From contig CACYNO010000001.1 in NCBI GenBank assembly GCA_902775895.1, forward strand, positions 248,001 through 312,000: a DNA stretch of 64,000 nt, given 5' to 3'. Shown one piece after another: positions 29,228 through 39,632 of the stretch. The position numbers were made by a program, and so were the translations under genes. This DNA is from an uncultured Lachnospiraceae bacterium. Lineage in GTDB: Bacteria > Bacillota > Clostridia > Lachnospirales > Lachnospiraceae. Below the pieces are notes generated by a model. The model saw nothing but the letters and a program-made list of their open reading frames with translations. It had not been told where the DNA came from and made no database searches. Each line of letters opens with the position of its first letter. Positions within the stretch are counted from its first letter, which is position 1.

Positions 29228-29632
29228 ATGAGTAAGAACCAAAACGGTATTCATGATTTTTTCAGCGGGAGAAACGGGATGGACAACTTATCCCGCTTTC
29301 TTTTATGTATAGCGTCAGTCATGATCATCCTGGCCGGTATATTCCGGTTGTGGGTTTTGCTCATCATAGGGATCGGAATACTTGTTTATGTGATTTTCAG
29401 GACTTTTTCCAGGAACGTATCCAGGCGTGATGCTGAGAACCGGGCTTTTACGGAAGCGGTTACCAACACCAGGATCTCATGGAACAGGTTTCTTCTCAGA
29501 AGAAAGGACAAAAAGACCCATCTTATCTGCAAATGTCCCAACTGTTCGCAAAAGATACGTGTTCCGAGAGGCAAGGGCGCTATCATGATAAAGTGCCCGG
29601 GCTGCCGGATGGAATTTAAAAAGACAACGTAA
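29228..29632 (+). CDS. small membrane protein with C-terminal zinc ribbon
   Basis: A 134-residue protein, not recognised as a named family. Two membrane helices (about 22-40 and 44-62) are followed by a basic linker and a four-Cys zinc ribbon (CPNC, then 18 residues on, CPGC). Such ribbons in small membrane proteins are common in Clostridia and their roles are mostly unknown. It starts 12 bases after the preceding unknown gene and is co-transcribed with it; the guaB promoter lies just after its stop. Confidence 0.75.
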   Translation: MSKNQNGIHDFFSGRNGMDNLSRFLLCIASVMIILAGIFRLWVLLIIGIGILVYVIFRTFSRNVSRRDAENRAFTEAVTNTRISWNRFLLRRKDKKTHLICKCPNCSQKIRVPRGKGAIMIKCPGCRMEFKKTT

Positions 29633-29639
29633 AATCTTA

Positions 29640-29668
29640 TTGACACGGCTTTTCAGCTTTGATATATT
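29640..29668 (+). promoter_or_regulatory. guaB promoter
   Basis: TTGACA (29640-29645), 17 bases, TATATT (29663-29668) with TGA before it. Start near 29675 gives a leader of about 38 bases, too short for a riboswitch. Confidence 0.8.
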
Positions 29669-29703
29669 CGTAAAAATATCCAAAAATAATAAAGGGAAAG
29701 TGA

Positions 29704-31173
<1,470 letters not shown>

Positions 31174-31174
31174 T

Positions 31175-31403
31175 CGTGTTTATTCGCGATCTGAAAGCCC
31201 ATAAACAGTATCAGCGAACATTATAAGGCAATCGCATAATTAAGACCGTATGTATCGTTATACAGAAAAAAAGCATTGCTGCGCAGCAGCCTTTATGCTT
31301 TTTTTCTGTGTTCATAACGATATATGCGGTCTTTAAATTATGCAGATTGCATTATACAGTTTGCTGATGCTGTATTATGGGCGTAAGATCGCTAAAAAAA
31401 ACG
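31175..31403. repeat. 229-bp giant imperfect palindrome between guaB and argS
   Basis: The two halves are close to reverse complements for over 100 bases each: the outer GCGATCT pairs with AGATCGC, then CAGTATCAGC with GCTGATGCTG, GCAATC with GATTGC, GCATAATT with AATTATGC and ATCGTTAT with ATAACGAT, and AGAAAAAAAGCAT with ATGCTTTTTTTCT. TGCTGCGCAGCA is at the centre. Mismatches and small bulges are spread along the arms. The inner part could end transcription of guaB, but the length suggests a MITE-like insertion or a structured RNA. This and the argS promoter fill the 301-base spacer; no gene was seen in it. Confidence 0.85.
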
Positions 31404-31411
31404 TATTTATA

Positions 31412-31440
31412 CTGACACTTGCCGTCATATTTGGTATAAT
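31412..31440 (+). promoter_or_regulatory. argS promoter
   Basis: CTGACA (31412-31417), 17 bases, TATAAT (31435-31440) with TGG before it (extended -10). It lies just outside the giant palindrome. Confidence 0.8.
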
Positions 31441-31474
31441 AAAACGAATTGAGATAGAAAGACAGGGAGAAAAC

Positions 31475-33232
31475 ATGAAACTTCTGACAGAGTTGATAAG
31501 TGAAAAGATCATGGACGCATTTGAGGAGGCAGGTTATGACAGGAACCTGGGCCGTGTAAAAGTGTCCGACAGACCGGATCTTTGTGAGTTTCAGTGCAGC
31601 GGTGCCATGGCGGGAGCAAAGCAGTACGGTAAGAATCCCGTGGATATCGCCGAAGATGTATCCGGCAGGCTTCAGGAGTCGGATATCTTTGAAAAGATAG
31701 AGGTTGTAAAACCCGGTTTTATCAATATTAATGTATCGCCCGGATTTCCTTCGGCTTATCTTAACGATATGCGAAAAGATGAGAAGCTGGGTTACGAAGA
31801 AGACGAAAATGCCGTTAAGACTGTTATTGACTACGGCGGAGCAAACGTGGCCAAGCCTTTACATGTGGGACATTTAAGATCTGCAGTAATAGGAGAAAGC
31901 GTAAAGAGGATACTCAAATATGCCGGTAATGATGTGACATCAGACATCCATCTGGGGGACTGGGGGCTGCAGATGGGTCTTATTATTATGCAGTTAAAAG
32001 AAGATTCTCCTGATCTTCCGTATTTTGATGCGGAGCATACAAGACCTTACCCTCACAAACCGCCATTCACGCTGGAGGAACTGGAGAGGATATATCCGAA
32101 AGCAAGTGCCCGTTCAAAAGAGGATGAGACATTTTTACAGAATGCCCAGGAAGCGACATTAAAGCTTCAGCAGGGTTACGAGCCTTATATTGAGATATGG
32201 AAGCACATAATGACCCTTTCAAAAGCAGACCTGAAGAAAAATTATGATGCAATGAACGTGTCTTTTGATCTCTGGAAAGGTGAGTCGGATGCCCAGCCGT
32301 TTATCCCGGGTATGATAGATGACTTAAAGGAGAGAGGTATAGCGCATGAGAGTCAGGGGGCTTTGGTCGTAGACGTTGCCCTTGAATCCGATAAAAAAGA
32401 GATACCTCCCTGTATAATTCAAAAATCAGACGGTGCTGCACTGTATGCCACATCTGATCTTGCGACCATCATAGACAGAAAGCAGAGTATAGATCCCGGG
32501 AGATATGTCTATGTGGCAGATAAAAGACAGGAACTGCATTTTACCCAGGTTTTCAGGACGGCAAAAAAAGCCGGTTTCGCGGATGAGAACACGTCCCTTG
32601 AGTTTTTGGGGTTCGGTACCATGAACGGTAAGGACGGGAAGCCCTTTAAGACAAGAGCGGGAGGTGTGATGCGTCTTGAATATCTTATCGAGGATATCAA
32701 TGCTGCCGTTTACGATAAGATAAAAGAAAGCGACAAGCTTTCCGGTGAGCAGGCCAGAGAAGCAGTCAGGATGATAGGGCTTGCAGCCTTAAAGTACGGG
32801 GATCTTTCAAATCAGGCTTCAAAAGACTATGTATTTGATATAGACCGTTTTACTTCTTTTGAAGGAAATACGGGACCATATATCTTATATACGGCGGTCA
32901 GGATAAGATCCATACTTGAAAAAAGCGGGACAGACACATCAGACCTTGAGATAAAAGTTCCCCGCAGTGACAAAGAAAAGGCGTTGTTCCTGAAACTTTC
33001 CGAATACAACGCAGTTTTAAAAGCAGCATATGAGGAACTGGCACCACATAAGATATGCCAGTATATATATGAGATATCGGACGTGTTTAACGGTTTTTAC
33101 CATGACACAAAGATACTTACAGAGGCGGATGATGATAAAAAGAAGGGATGGCTGGCGCTTTTGGATCTGACGGAAAAAGTGCTTATAAGCTGTCTGGATC
33201 TGTTAGGGATAGAATGCCCTGACAAGATGTGA
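31475..33232 (+). CDS. argS: arginyl-tRNA synthetase
   Basis: A 585-residue class I synthetase. It has the N-terminal Arg-tRNA additional domain, the signature KPLHVGHLRSAVIGE (HIGH motif as HVGH), and a C-terminal helical anticodon domain (DALR type). The start is ATG 31475, with AGGGAG five bases upstream; the frame stays open further up, but that would run through the promoter. It charges tRNA-Arg. A family 2 glycosyltransferase follows 15 bases downstream. Confidence 0.95.
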   Translation: MKLLTELISEKIMDAFEEAGYDRNLGRVKVSDRPDLCEFQCSGAMAGAKQYGKNPVDIAEDVSGRLQESDIFEKIEVVKPGFININVSPGFPSAYLNDMRKDEKLGYEEDENAVKTVIDYGGANVAKPLHVGHLRSAVIGESVKRILKYAGNDVTSDIHLGDWGLQMGLIIMQLKEDSPDLPYFDAEHTRPYPHKPPFTLEELERIYPKASARSKEDETFLQNAQEATLKLQQGYEPYIEIWKHIMTLSKADLKKNYDAMNVSFDLWKGESDAQPFIPGMIDDLKERGIAHESQGALVVDVALESDKKEIPPCIIQKSDGAALYATSDLATIIDRKQSIDPGRYVYVADKRQELHFTQVFRTAKKAGFADENTSLEFLGFGTMNGKDGKPFKTRAGGVMRLEYLIEDINAAVYDKIKESDKLSGEQAREAVRMIGLAALKYGDLSNQASKDYVFDIDRFTSFEGNTGPYILYTAVRIRSILEKSGTDTSDLEIKVPRSDKEKALFLKLSEYNAVLKAAYEELAPHKICQYIYEISDVFNGFYHDTKILTEADDDKKKGWLALLDLTEKVLISCLDLLGIECPDKM

Positions 33233-33247
33233 TAAAAAGGATTAAAT

Positions 33248-34276
33248 ATGAGTCAAAAGAATAAAAAACTGCTTTCTTTTATTATTCCATGTTATAACTC
33301 TGCAGAGTACATGGGAAGGTGCATAGATTCCTGTCTCGATGCCGGAGATGACACAGAGATCATAGTTGTGGATGACGGTTCGCAGGAGGACAATACCTTT
33401 GAGATCGCAAAGGAATACGAGAAAAAATATCCCGGCATAGTAAAGGCCGTCCACAGAGAAAACGGAGGACACGGTGCTGCGGTAAACACAGGCATTGAGA
33501 ATTCCACTGCCACATTTATAAAAGTGGTGGACAGTGATGACTGGCTGGACAGACCGGCGCTTAAGCGGGTGATGGAGGATCTCAGGGGCTTCGGAAGAAC
33601 CAAGCCCGATATGTACATCGCCAATTTCGTTTACGAGAACCAAAAGAAGTATCATAAGAAGCGGGTGCATTTTGAAAATGTTTTCCCCGTAAAAAAGATG
33701 TTCACATGGGACAATATCGGGGTCTTTCTTGTTGACCAGTACATACTGATGCACAGCGTGATATATAAAAGGTCTCTCCTGAAAAAGTGCAAACTGAAGC
33801 TCCCGGAAAAGATGTTTTACGTTGATAACATTTTTGTGTTTGAGCCGTTACCTTTTGTGAAGACCATGTATTATGACAACGTGAATTTTTACAGGTACTA
33901 CATCGGAAGAGAAGATCAGTCCATAAACGAGCAGACGATGATAAAACGTATCGACCAGCACATCGCCATTGCAAAAAGGATGACGCGGACATATCTGAAC
34001 GCAGACATAAAGTCAAGGAAGTGCCGCAGGTATATGATCAAGTATCTTTCGATAATGTATCAGATCGCAACGATACTTCTTATTGTCGGCGGGACTCCCG
34101 AACATCTTGAAAAAAAGAAAGAGTTATGGGAATTCCTTAAAAACGAAGATAAAAAATTATATTTAAAAATGAGATACCACCCATTCGGTGTGATAATAAA
34201 TGCCCCGGGAGAAACTTCAAGAAAATTTCTTATCAAAGCGTATCACGGTCTTGGCAAGTATATTGGTTTTAACTGA
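33248..34276 (+). CDS. glycosyltransferase family 2
   Basis: A 342-residue GT-A enzyme. SFIIPCYNSAEY, VVDDGSQEDN, GGHGAAVNTGIE and KVVDSDDWLD give the nucleotide and metal sites. The GGHGAAVN form and the length suggest a single-domain transferase involved in surface glycans. No membrane segment is obvious. It lies between argS and pyrC on the same strand with small gaps and has no partner glycan genes here, so its product is unknown. Confidence 0.88.
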   Translation: MSQKNKKLLSFIIPCYNSAEYMGRCIDSCLDAGDDTEIIVVDDGSQEDNTFEIAKEYEKKYPGIVKAVHRENGGHGAAVNTGIENSTATFIKVVDSDDWLDRPALKRVMEDLRGFGRTKPDMYIANFVYENQKKYHKKRVHFENVFPVKKMFTWDNIGVFLVDQYILMHSVIYKRSLLKKCKLKLPEKMFYVDNIFVFEPLPFVKTMYYDNVNFYRYYIGREDQSINEQTMIKRIDQHIAIAKRMTRTYLNADIKSRKCRRYMIKYLSIMYQIATILLIVGGTPEHLEKKKELWEFLKNEDKKLYLKMRYHPFGVIINAPGETSRKFLIKAYHGLGKYIGFN

Positions 34277-34299
34277 TCATCAGCAGGAAAGGAGCAAAA

Positions 34300-35667
34300 A
34301 TGGCGTTTACGATTATTAAAGGCGGAAGAGTTCTGGATCCCGAAACGGGTCTTGATGCGATAAAAGATATTGCGATAGTTGACGGAAAGATACTTGAGAT
34401 TGAAGATGACATCGATATCCATGCTTACGAACACCACGAAAAGATCGGCGAGATGGATGAAAATGACATTATCATAGATGCGGAAGGCTGTCTTGTCATG
34501 CCCGGTCTTATCGATCTGCATGTTCATTTCAGGGATCCGGGCTTTGAGGAAAAAGAGACCATTTGCACAGGGGCAAGAGCGGCTGCAAGAGGCGGGTTTA
34601 CCAGTGTGTGTATGATGCCCAATACCAAACCGGTGATCGATGCTCCCGATACCCTTGAAGAGGTTATTGAAAAAGCTGCAAAGGTGACAAATGTGCAGGT
34701 TCATCCCATAGCAGCCATTACCGCCAATCAGGACGGAGAGTACCTGACGGATTTTCAGACGCTTTTTGATAACGGAGCCATAGCGGTAAGTGAAGACGGT
34801 AAGTCTGTCATGAACGCCCGTGTTGCAAGACAGGCAATGAGGCTTGCAGCTGAGGTTGGTATACCTGTATTTGCTCATTGCGAGGATATTAACTTAAGGG
34901 CAAGGGGTGTGATGAATGCCGGCAAGCGTGCAAAAGAACTCGGTTTATACGGTATTCTGAATGAAGTTGAGGACATCATAGTTGCAAGAGATATCATTCT
35001 TGCAAAGGATACAGGAGCGCAGCTTCACCTTTGTCATTGTTCGACAGAGGATTCGGTTAACCTTATTAAGTTTGCGAAAGCCGGTGGACTTCCCGTGACA
35101 GCAGAGGTTACACCGCATCATCTTACCCTTACCGAGGACGATGTGGACGGAACGGATGCCAACTTCAAGATGAATCCGCCCCTGAGAACCAAGGCTGACA
35201 GGGATGCGCTTATTAAGGGCTTAAAGGAAGGAACAATAGACTGTATTGCTACTGACCATGCACCCCACACTGAGGAAGACAAAAAAGCTGGCTTTAAACA
35301 GGCACCGTTTGGTATAGTGGGTCTTGAAACTGCAGTTCCCGTTATTTATACAGAACTTGTGGAGAAAGGCGTCCTTACTCCTTTGGAGATGGCCGAGAAA
35401 ATGAGTTATAACCCTGCCAGGATCATTGGGATGGACAGAGGCCGTATACAGGTCGGAGCAGACGGTGATATTACGATCATTGATCCGGACTTTGAATTTG
35501 AGATCAACCCTGACAGCTTTTTTTCAAAAGGCAGGAACACACCCTATGCCGGAAAGAAGGTCAAAGGGCTTGTTAAGGCCACGATCATTGACGGCAGGGT
35601 TATTTACCGGAATGACGGAAAGAACGAAAGCATCGTAAAGATGGAAGAGCACCCTGAGATGGATTGA
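34300..35667 (+). CDS. pyrC: dihydroorotase
   Basis: A 455-residue class I (long) dihydroorotase of the amidohydrolase fold. The first zinc ligands are in DLHVHFRDPG, further His in HCED and HLCHCST, and the catalytic Asp in ATDHAPHT; NTKPV is the substrate contact. It cyclises carbamoyl aspartate. AAAGGAG precedes the ATG. First gene of the pyrC-pyrF-pyrK-pyrD operon. The N-terminal region has an acidic insertion (about residues 36-52) before the zinc motif. Confidence 0.96.
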   Translation: MAFTIIKGGRVLDPETGLDAIKDIAIVDGKILEIEDDIDIHAYEHHEKIGEMDENDIIIDAEGCLVMPGLIDLHVHFRDPGFEEKETICTGARAAARGGFTSVCMMPNTKPVIDAPDTLEEVIEKAAKVTNVQVHPIAAITANQDGEYLTDFQTLFDNGAIAVSEDGKSVMNARVARQAMRLAAEVGIPVFAHCEDINLRARGVMNAGKRAKELGLYGILNEVEDIIVARDIILAKDTGAQLHLCHCSTEDSVNLIKFAKAGGLPVTAEVTPHHLTLTEDDVDGTDANFKMNPPLRTKADRDALIKGLKEGTIDCIATDHAPHTEEDKKAGFKQAPFGIVGLETAVPVIYTELVEKGVLTPLEMAEKMSYNPARIIGMDRGRIQVGADGDITIIDPDFEFEINPDSFFSKGRNTPYAGKKVKGLVKATIIDGRVIYRNDGKNESIVKMEEHPEMD

Positions 35668-35687
35668 TCTTGATAGAGGATAAAAAG

Positions 35688-36617
35688 ATGATCGATACTC
35701 TGATTGAAAAAATAAAAGAAAAAAATGCTCCTGTATGCGTGGGGCTTGATCCGGTAGCAGACTTCATACCGGAACATATAAAAGAAAAAGCATTCGGCAA
35801 AAAAGGTCAAAATGCGGAGGCCCTTGCCGAAGCTTTTTTAGAGTTTAACAAAAGAATAATTGACTGTGTATATGATCTTGTGCCGGCTGTAAAGCCACAA
35901 ATAGCAATGTATGAAGAACTGGGAGTAAGCGGGATCGATGCTTATATCAGGACCTGTGCATATGCTAAGAATAAGGGTCTGGTTGTTATAGGCGATGTAA
36001 AGAGAGGGGATATAGGTTCCACGTCACGTGCATATGCCAACGCTCATATCGGGAAAGTGAATATAGAAGGAAAGGAAATCTCCACATTTGATGCGGACTT
36101 TGCTACCGTTAATCCTTACATGGGAAGCGACGGTATCGATGAATTTTTAAAGTGCTGCAGTGAGTATGATAAAGGGATATTTGTTCTTGTTAAGACCTCC
36201 AACCCTTCAAGTGCTGAGCTTCAGGACTTAAAAGTCGGTGATGATACAATTTATGAGATCGTGGCAAAAAAGGTAAATGAATGGGGAAGCGGTCTCAAAG
36301 GCAGAAGTGGATACAGCAGAGTTGGTGCTGTTGTAGGCGCGACATATCCGGAGATCGGAAAAAAGCTTCGCAAATTAATGCCTGATACATATTTTCTTGT
36401 GCCGGGATACGGAGCTCAGGGAGCATCAGGGAAAGACCTGAAAGAATACTTTAACGTTGACGGACTTGGGGCAGTCATTAATTCTTCGAGAGGGATAATA
36501 GCTGCTTACAAAAAAGATGAATATTCCTCCTTTGGAGAAGAAGCTTTCGGAGATGCTGCAAGACAGGCAACGGTTGATATGATCAAAGATCTCAGGGATC
36601 ATTGTACAGGAAACTAA
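35688..36617 (+). CDS. pyrF: orotidine-5'-phosphate decarboxylase, long (type 2) form
   Basis: A 309-residue OMP decarboxylase. CVGLDP at the N-terminus, the catalytic DVKRGDIGSTS motif and PGYGAQG are present; the length marks the long bacterial type. ATG 35688 is chosen because TAGAGGA lies seven bases upstream and the protein then starts at the conserved core; the frame also opens at TTG 35664 within the end of pyrC. It makes UMP. The next gene begins 11 bases after its stop. Confidence 0.94.
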   Translation: MIDTLIEKIKEKNAPVCVGLDPVADFIPEHIKEKAFGKKGQNAEALAEAFLEFNKRIIDCVYDLVPAVKPQIAMYEELGVSGIDAYIRTCAYAKNKGLVVIGDVKRGDIGSTSRAYANAHIGKVNIEGKEISTFDADFATVNPYMGSDGIDEFLKCCSEYDKGIFVLVKTSNPSSAELQDLKVGDDTIYEIVAKKVNEWGSGLKGRSGYSRVGAVVGATYPEIGKKLRKLMPDTYFLVPGYGAQGASGKDLKEYFNVDGLGAVINSSRGIIAAYKKDEYSSFGEEAFGDAARQATVDMIKDLRDHCTGN

Positions 36618-36628
36618 AAGGAGTGCTT

Positions 36629-37399
36629 ATGATTTATCGTGAAAAAATAACGGTCACCTCAAACGAAAGACTGACCGATGATATTTTTGATCTTAAGTTT
36701 AACACGAAAAATATTGCTAAAGATGCCAAACCGGGACAGTTTATAAATGTTTATTCTGCAGATGCTTCGCGTCTGCTTCCCAGACCCATCAGTATCTGTG
36801 AGGTGACCGGAGATGAGATACGTCTTGTGTACAGGACAGTAGGAGAGGGGACAAGGGAGTTTTCCCGATTGCAGAAAGGTGATGAAAGATTTGTCACGGG
36901 TCCCGTGGGAAACGGTTATGATACCGATTTTCTGAACGGCAACTTTAAAAGTGCGGCTTTGTTTGGCGGTGGTGCAGGTATCCCGCCTATGGTGGAACTT
37001 TCAAAAAGACTTGATATAAAGACAGACGTGTTTCTCGGGTACAGGGATGTTCTGTTTTTAAATAATGACTTTCCTGAAAATGTTACCGTGCATATAGCTA
37101 CTGAAGACGGAAGTACGGGTACAAAGGGAAATGTTATGGATGCGCTCAGAGAGTCCGGAGTGACTCCTGACGTAATATGCGCCTGCGGCCCCATGCCCAT
37201 GCTTAAGGCCATAAAGGCTTATTCTGAAGAAGATGTCATAAAAACATATTTCTCCCTTGAAGAAAGGATGGCGTGCGGAGTAGGTGCGTGTCTGGGTTGT
37301 GTCTGCAAGACAAAGGAAACGGATGAGCATTCAAAGGTTGATAATGCCCGGATATGCGTGGATGGTCCTGTGTTTGATGCAGAGGAGGTGATCTTGTGA
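36629..37399 (+). CDS. pyrK: dihydroorotate dehydrogenase B, electron transfer subunit
   Basis: A 256-residue FAD and [2Fe-2S] protein. RPISICEV binds FAD, GGGAGIPP begins the NAD domain, and the Cys cluster is MACGVGACLGCVCK with a fourth Cys in ARICVDGPVF. It passes electrons from dihydroorotate to NAD+ as partner of the catalytic subunit encoded next. Start ATG 36629 has AAAGGAG five bases upstream. It overlaps pyrD by four bases. Confidence 0.95.
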   Translation: MIYREKITVTSNERLTDDIFDLKFNTKNIAKDAKPGQFINVYSADASRLLPRPISICEVTGDEIRLVYRTVGEGTREFSRLQKGDERFVTGPVGNGYDTDFLNGNFKSAALFGGGAGIPPMVELSKRLDIKTDVFLGYRDVLFLNNDFPENVTVHIATEDGSTGTKGNVMDALRESGVTPDVICACGPMPMLKAIKAYSEEDVIKTYFSLEERMACGVGACLGCVCKTKETDEHSKVDNARICVDGPVFDAEEVIL

Positions 37400-38304
37400 G
37401 CGGTGTGGATTTAAGTGTTGAGATAGCCGGAGTCAAATGGAAAAACCCGGTGACTGTTGCATCAGGCACTTTCGGATCCGGCATGGAGTTTGCGGATTTT
37501 GCAGATTTGAACAGACTTGGTGCCGTGACTACAAAGGGAGTGGCCTCAAAACCCTGGAAAGGGAACGACACCATAAGAGTAGTGGAGACCGCAAGCGGTA
37601 TGCTGAATGCCATAGGGCTTCAGAACCCCGGGATAGAGACTTTTATTGAAAGGGATATACCTTTTCTAAACAAGTATGACACCGTAAAGATCGTAAATGT
37701 AGTGGGAAAGACCGTAGAGGAATATGTGGATGTGGTCCGCGCATTAAACGGTCAGCCCGTGGATATGCTTGAGATAAATATTTCATGCCCCAATGTAAAA
37801 GAAGGAGGGATTGCCTTCGGTCAGGATCCTAAGGCTGCGGCGGAAGTTACAAAGGCAGTAAAGGAAGCCTCGGAAAAGCCTGTTATCATGAAGCTGTCTC
37901 CTAATGTGACAAGTATAGCTGATATGGCAAAGGCGGTGGAAGAAGCAGGGGCTGATGCCGTATCTCTTATTAATACTCTCACGGGAATGAAGATAGATAT
38001 TAACAGACGCGCCTTTGTGCTTGCCAACAAGACGGGAGGCCTTTCCGGACCTGCCATTAAGCCGGTTGCATTGAGGATGGTCTATGAGGCTGCGCATGCG
38101 GTAAATATTCCTGTGATAGGTATGGGAGGTATTGCAAGCGCTTCTGATGCCATAGAGTTTATCATGGCAGGAGCCACGGCGGTATCTGTGGGAACGGCGA
38201 ATTTTAATAATCCGGAAGTGACTATGGAGATAGTTGACGGGATCAGAGATTATCTTGAAAAGAATGAAATAAGATCTGTTAAGGATATCATTGGAATTTT
38301 ATAA
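37396..38304 (+). CDS. pyrD: dihydroorotate dehydrogenase B, catalytic subunit
   Basis: A 302-residue FMN barrel with a GTG start that overlaps the pyrK stop (GTGA). Signature segments: VASGTFGSG, ISCPNVKEGG with the class 1B catalytic Cys, and GMGGIAS for FMN phosphate. It oxidises dihydroorotate to orotate. A hairpin that also serves convergent coaBC follows. pyrE, pyrB and carAB are not in the window. Confidence 0.96.
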   Translation: MSGVDLSVEIAGVKWKNPVTVASGTFGSGMEFADFADLNRLGAVTTKGVASKPWKGNDTIRVVETASGMLNAIGLQNPGIETFIERDIPFLNKYDTVKIVNVVGKTVEEYVDVVRALNGQPVDMLEINISCPNVKEGGIAFGQDPKAAAEVTKAVKEASEKPVIMKLSPNVTSIADMAKAVEEAGADAVSLINTLTGMKIDINRRAFVLANKTGGLSGPAIKPVALRMVYEAAHAVNIPVIGMGGIASASDAIEFIMAGATAVSVGTANFNNPEVTMEIVDGIRDYLEKNEIRSVKDIIGIL

Positions 38305-38308
38305 ATAT

Positions 38309-38368
38309 AAAAAAGCACTTCAAACGCTGTGTTTTGCCAAGCAAAATGAGACGCTTAAAGTGCTTTTT
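38309..38368. terminator. bidirectional terminator, pyrD / coaBC
   Basis: AAAAAAGCACTT (38309) pairs with AAGTGCTTTTT (38358), with a second small hairpin (TTTTGCCAAGCAAAA) at the tip. A-run and T-run sit at opposite ends. Confidence 0.85.
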
Positions 38369-38370
38369 CT

Positions 38371-39573
38371 TTATCTGTTTTGTTTTTTAATTTCAGTTAT
38401 TTTATCAAGAATGATATGGGCACATTCATCTTTTAAGAGAAGCGGTATTTCTTCGGTGCCGTTTTGTGAGATCAGTGCGATCTTGTTGGTGTCAGTGCCA
38501 AAACCGGCGCCTTCATCCTTTGTATTATTTGCAACTATCAGATCCGCATTTTTTGAATCAAGTTTTTTGGTTGCGTTTTCGATCAGGTTTTCCGTCTCCA
38601 TGGCAAAGCCCGCGACAACCTGTCCGGGCTTTTTTGAATGTCCGATCTCTTTTAATATATCACTTGTTCTTTCCAGCTGAATGGTCATATCATCATCTGA
38701 TTTTTTGATCTTTTGCTCGGAGAAAGAGGCGGGTGTATAGTCTGCAACAGCTGCAGCCATTATAAAAACATCCTGCTCATCTTTTTTTGAGATGACCGCT
38801 TCATACATTTCTTTTGCACTGTTTACGGAAATAAGATCCGCCCCGGAAGGTGGATTGATACTTACCGGTCCGCTTACAAGTGTGACATGGGCACCACGGG
38901 ACAGGGCGGCCTTTGCAAGTGCGTATCCCATTTTTCCGGAAGAATGGTTGGTTATGTATCTGACTGGATCAAGGGATTCTCTTGTGGGGCCTGCGGTTAT
39001 AAGAACATTCAGATCCTTAAGGTCTTTTTTTTTACAAAGAGTGTCCCCTATCAGCTCCATAAGAGCATCAGGCTCTGCCATGCGTCCCTTGCCGGTTGCA
39101 CCGCATGCAAGATGACCGCTTCCCGGCTCTGCAATTATCCATCCGTATTTTCTCAACAGATCAATATTATCTTTAGTAACCTGATTTTCATACATCCTTG
39201 TATTCATGGCGGGGGCTGCTATTTTTGGGCAGTCACATGCAAGAACGGTAGTGGTAAGCATATCGTCGGCAATGCCGTGGGCAAATTTTGCCAATACATT
39301 TGCCGTTGCCGGAGCTACGATAAAGGCACTGACCTTATCGGCAAGTGAAACATGTTCAGTTGAAAATTCATGGTTTCTGTCAAAAGTATCGATCATGGTA
39401 CGGTGACCGGTCAAAGCCTCAAATGTATTGGGCGTGATAAAGTTTAAGGCATTTTCAGTCATGATAACTTCAACATCTAAGCCCGCCTGTACCAGCTTTG
39501 AACAAAGGTAAGCTGATTTGTATGCGGCTATACCTCCGGAAACTCCTAAAAGAATCGTGTTTTTTTCTGACAT
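38371..39573 (-). CDS. coaBC: bifunctional phosphopantothenoylcysteine decarboxylase / phosphopantothenate-cysteine ligase
   Basis: A 400-residue fusion enzyme of coenzyme A synthesis. CoaC part (1-180): GVSGGIAAYK binds FMN, active His in EHVSLA, PAMNTRMY substrate motif, and the ACGATGKGR flap Cys. CoaB part (about 187-400): AGPTRESLDPVRYITN and the KKSDDD lysine. Normal length. It is downstream of the cystatin-like lipoprotein gene on the minus strand with a 59-base gap that holds a palindrome. Confidence 0.96.
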   Translation of the reverse strand: MSEKNTILLGVSGGIAAYKSAYLCSKLVQAGLDVEVIMTENALNFITPNTFEALTGHRTMIDTFDRNHEFSTEHVSLADKVSAFIVAPATANVLAKFAHGIADDMLTTTVLACDCPKIAAPAMNTRMYENQVTKDNIDLLRKYGWIIAEPGSGHLACGATGKGRMAEPDALMELIGDTLCKKKDLKDLNVLITAGPTRESLDPVRYITNHSSGKMGYALAKAALSRGAHVTLVSGPVSINPPSGADLISVNSAKEMYEAVISKKDEQDVFIMAAAVADYTPASFSEQKIKKSDDDMTIQLERTSDILKEIGHSKKPGQVVAGFAMETENLIENATKKLDSKNADLIVANNTKDEGAGFGTDTNKIALISQNGTEEIPLLLKDECAHIILDKITEIKKQNR

Positions 39574-39607
39574 GTTTTCACCTCCGATTTTGTGAAAAAA
39601 GATTTGG

Positions 39608-39625
39608 TGCAGATCCGGATCTGCA
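39608..39625. terminator. perfect 18-bp palindrome upstream of coaBC
   Basis: TGCAGATCCGGATCTGCA is fully self-complementary. On the minus strand it is followed seven bases later by a T6 run, so it may act as the terminator of the lipoprotein gene. An operator role is equally possible. Confidence 0.45.
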
Positions 39626-39632
39626 GATCATG

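Noticed and set aside
31340..31474. N-terminal extension of argS
   Set aside because: The upstream open frame covers the promoter and part of the palindrome; a good ribosome site marks ATG 31475.
34277..34299. Possible PyrR attenuator before pyrC
   Set aside because: The gap is only 23 bases with no terminator/antiterminator pair; no PyrR binding loop is seen.
38305..38680. Plus-strand frame overlapping the coaBC end
   Set aside because: Lies antisense to conserved coaBC codons and contains the terminator; no independent support.
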